This document shows positions 32,249-33,258 of a stretch of 33,258 nt of DNA, in pieces. Position 1 is the stretch's first letter. Each line of letters begins with the position of its first letter. Under the pieces are notes generated by a model that saw nothing but the letters and a program-made list of their open reading frames with translations, did no database searches and was not told the origin of the DNA. The stretch covers positions 1 to 33,258 of IMG/VR virus record IMGVR_UViG_3300011114_000212; one strand, written 5' to 3'. Made by a program: the position numbers and the translations under genes. This DNA is from a virus.

Positions 32249-32501
32249 AATCATTGAGATGGCCCGTGACTCTGGCATGGAGTTATATGGCCTTGGCAAA
32301 GACAGAGCCAAGTTTATCCACTACCTTGAAGCCTTTGCCAAACTGGTGGCAGAAGCAGAGCGTGAGGCTATCTTGCCGTTGCTAAAGGGTATTGACGAGA
32401 CAGAGACAGAAAGTGCAGACGGGTGGTGGGAAACATCAACAGGCGCAAATTTGGGGGCCGAGATACTTTCCGCAATCAGAGCCAGAGGAGAACAAGCATG
32501 A
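32235..32501 (+). CDS. Small-array paralogue D (88 aa)
   Basis: ATG 32235 follows GGGGGAC in the junction motif; earlier in-frame starts lie inside the preceding gene. The head TQDEIIEMARDSGMELYGLG is followed by VAEAEREAILPLLKGID and ends SAIRARGEQA. The Cys of the ACAKV block is replaced by AILPLL, so it is a diverged member of the group. Confidence 0.75.
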   Translation: MTQDEIIEMARDSGMELYGLGKDRAKFIHYLEAFAKLVAEAEREAILPLLKGIDETETESADGWWETSTGANLGAEILSAIRARGEQA

Positions 32502-33013
32502 AACAAGAAGCATTGAAGCTGGCGCTTGAGGCGTTGGAAGAGTTGCACAACACAAACAGCCATTGGTGGCAAGAAGTCGATGAGCAAACACTTAAAAAAA
32601 TAGAACATTCCATCACCGCCAGCAAAGAAGCATTGGCACAGCCAGAGCAAGAGCCTGTGGCGTGGGCAACAAAAGAAGATTTTTATCGTGAATTAGAGCG
32701 TGAGCTTGAGCGTATTCGTGAAGAAATGAAAATCAAATCTGTCACTATGCGTTGCAAAGACTATGACATTGCCTTGCCTATTATTGGTACTGATTTTGGG
32801 CGTGTCTTGGTTGGTCAAGTATCCGCCCCACCACAGCGCACAGAGCCTGTAATTGACAAATCTGCGGCAATCCGCATTGCAACTGCACTAGGGTGGACAC
32901 CGCCCCGCACATGGGTTGATCTGACGGATGAAGAGATTGACAACATCAACTACACATCGGCACACATGCTGGCAAAAGAAATTGAAGCCAAACTTAAGGA
33001 GAAGAACACATGA
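32498..33013 (+). CDS. Modular phage hypothetical protein (171 aa)
   Basis: ATG 32498 is coupled by ATGA; GGAGA lies upstream. The opening KQEALKLALEALEELHN, followed by SITASKEALAQPEQEPVAW, is a common phage module of unknown function. A charged coiled-coil segment follows (YRELERELERIREEMK), then a C-terminal part with DKSAAIRIATALGWTPPRTW and LTDEEIDNI, a pattern also recurrent in phages. It looks like a mosaic of short exchangeable modules. Confidence 0.75.
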   Translation: MKQEALKLALEALEELHNTNSHWWQEVDEQTLKKIEHSITASKEALAQPEQEPVAWATKEDFYRELERELERIREEMKIKSVTMRCKDYDIALPIIGTDFGRVLVGQVSAPPQRTEPVIDKSAAIRIATALGWTPPRTWVDLTDEEIDNINYTSAHMLAKEIEAKLKEKNT

Positions 33014-33195
33014 CTGAGTTATCAGAAGCCAGCCTAGAAGCCTTGCTTGTAGAACTACGCAAACACATGGATGAGACTAGCGACAGGGTTGCCAAAATAC
33101 CAACGTATTTTATTGTCCGCCCAGCAGATTTGGTTGCGCTTGGACTCACTGTGGATGATGTCAAAAAAATGATTAAGGAGCAGAACAATGTATGA
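33010..33195 (+). CDS. Small helical protein (61 aa)
   Basis: ATGA-coupled start with AAGGAG upstream. TELSEASLEALLVELRKHMD, YFIVRPADLVALGLTVDDVK and a Lys-rich end form two helices around a short strand. No family is recognised. Confidence 0.7.
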   Translation: MTELSEASLEALLVELRKHMDETSDRVAKIPTYFIVRPADLVALGLTVDDVKKMIKEQNNV

Positions 33196-33258
33196 CGATG
33201 AACTGCACGAAAAGGCATCAGCCTATGCCAGCAATCGCAGAGATGCTTACCTTGCACA
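33188..33258 (+). CDS. Start of next array gene (3' partial)
   Basis: ATG 33188 has AAGGAG seven bases upstream and reads MYDDELHEKASAYASNRRDA before the window ends. ATG 33192 in another frame would make an ATGA overlap but is spaced worse from the SD. Too short to assign. Confidence 0.5.
   Translation, partial: MYDDELHEKASAYASNRRDAYLA

Larger units (their letters stand above)
31294..32504 (+). repeat. Repeated gene-junction motif (C-terminus + RBS + ATGA)
   Basis: GAGCAAGGGGACAAGCATGA and close variants recur at gene borders: 31294-31324, 31524-31551 and 31706-31736 are near-identical over about 28 bases (GCCATC.GA.CAAGGGGACAAGCATGAC). Shorter forms (GGAGAACAAGCATGA, GGGGGACAAGCATGA) occur at 31935-31950, 32222-32240 and 32485-32501. 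The same bases encode RARGQA/RGEQA, provide GGGGA or GGAGA as Shine-Dalgarno, and form the start/stop overlap. Confidence 0.8.

Overview
This window is a stretch of tailed-phage genome. The evidence is a contiguous set of virion, lysis, recombination and small accessory genes packed with 4-base start/stop overlaps. Three things suggest a short-tailed phage of a Gram-negative host: an enormous multidomain internal-virion-type protein, an N-terminally hydrophobic ejection-protein layout, and a 3-TM holin plus an M15 endolysin. The host is not identifiable from sequence alone; a freshwater betaproteobacterium is a guess from style and base composition. Terminase, portal, capsid, DNA polymerase and integrase genes are not in the window.

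Layout. (1) 1-2229, + strand: the C-terminal part of a tail fibre or spike with an S74-type intramolecular chaperone, then a lysis cassette (small protein, two single-TM proteins with nested frames, 3-TM holin, M15 peptidase endolysin). (2) 2232-9990, + strand: five virion or internal structural proteins. (3) 9999-23345, + strand: one 4448-residue polyvalent protein, 40% of the window. It carries a hydrophobic N-terminal region, an N6-adenine methylase domain, a strawberry-notch-type helicase, a YkuD L,D-transpeptidase, an HEXXH metallopeptidase-like motif and a large polyvalent-protein-associated C-terminus. A second 132-codon gene with its own Shine-Dalgarno is nested in another frame of its low-complexity linker (13984-14382). 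(4) 27379-23329, - strand: a ten-gene recombination/replication operon with GIY-YIG, Cas4-like PD-(D/E)XK exonuclease, ERF annealing protein, small DNA-binding-like proteins and a YbcO-like nuclease, driven by a good sigma70-type promoter. (5) 27444-27920, + strand: a RuvC-like resolvase transcribed divergently from overlapping promoters, followed by a terminator.

(6) 27921-29010 is a mostly non-coding control region. It holds iteron-like tandem repeats, inverted repeats, an 18-bp direct repeat flanking them, a 16-bp palindrome, and a promoter that feeds a heavily structured candidate RNA ending in an intrinsic terminator. It is a plausible origin plus regulatory RNA locus. (7) 29059-33258, + strand: an accessory array starting from a promoter with a strong RBS. 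It contains a TM micropeptide, an HNH endonuclease with a zinc-knuckle array, and a string of very small ORFs. Several of these share a C-terminal RARGQA peptide whose codons are also the Shine-Dalgarno and start overlap of the next gene.

How it fits together (inference): structural and giant proteins are packaged and probably ejected with the DNA. Within the cell the minus-strand operon processes and anneals DNA ends, and RuvC resolves branches. The intergenic region probably controls the switch between the divergent units. The most unusual items are the nested gene in the giant ORF, the pseudoknot-capable RNA at about 28508-28628, the dispersed TGGTAAATTTACCA palindrome (three perfect copies), and the self-propagating C-terminus/RBS junctions of the small-ORF array.
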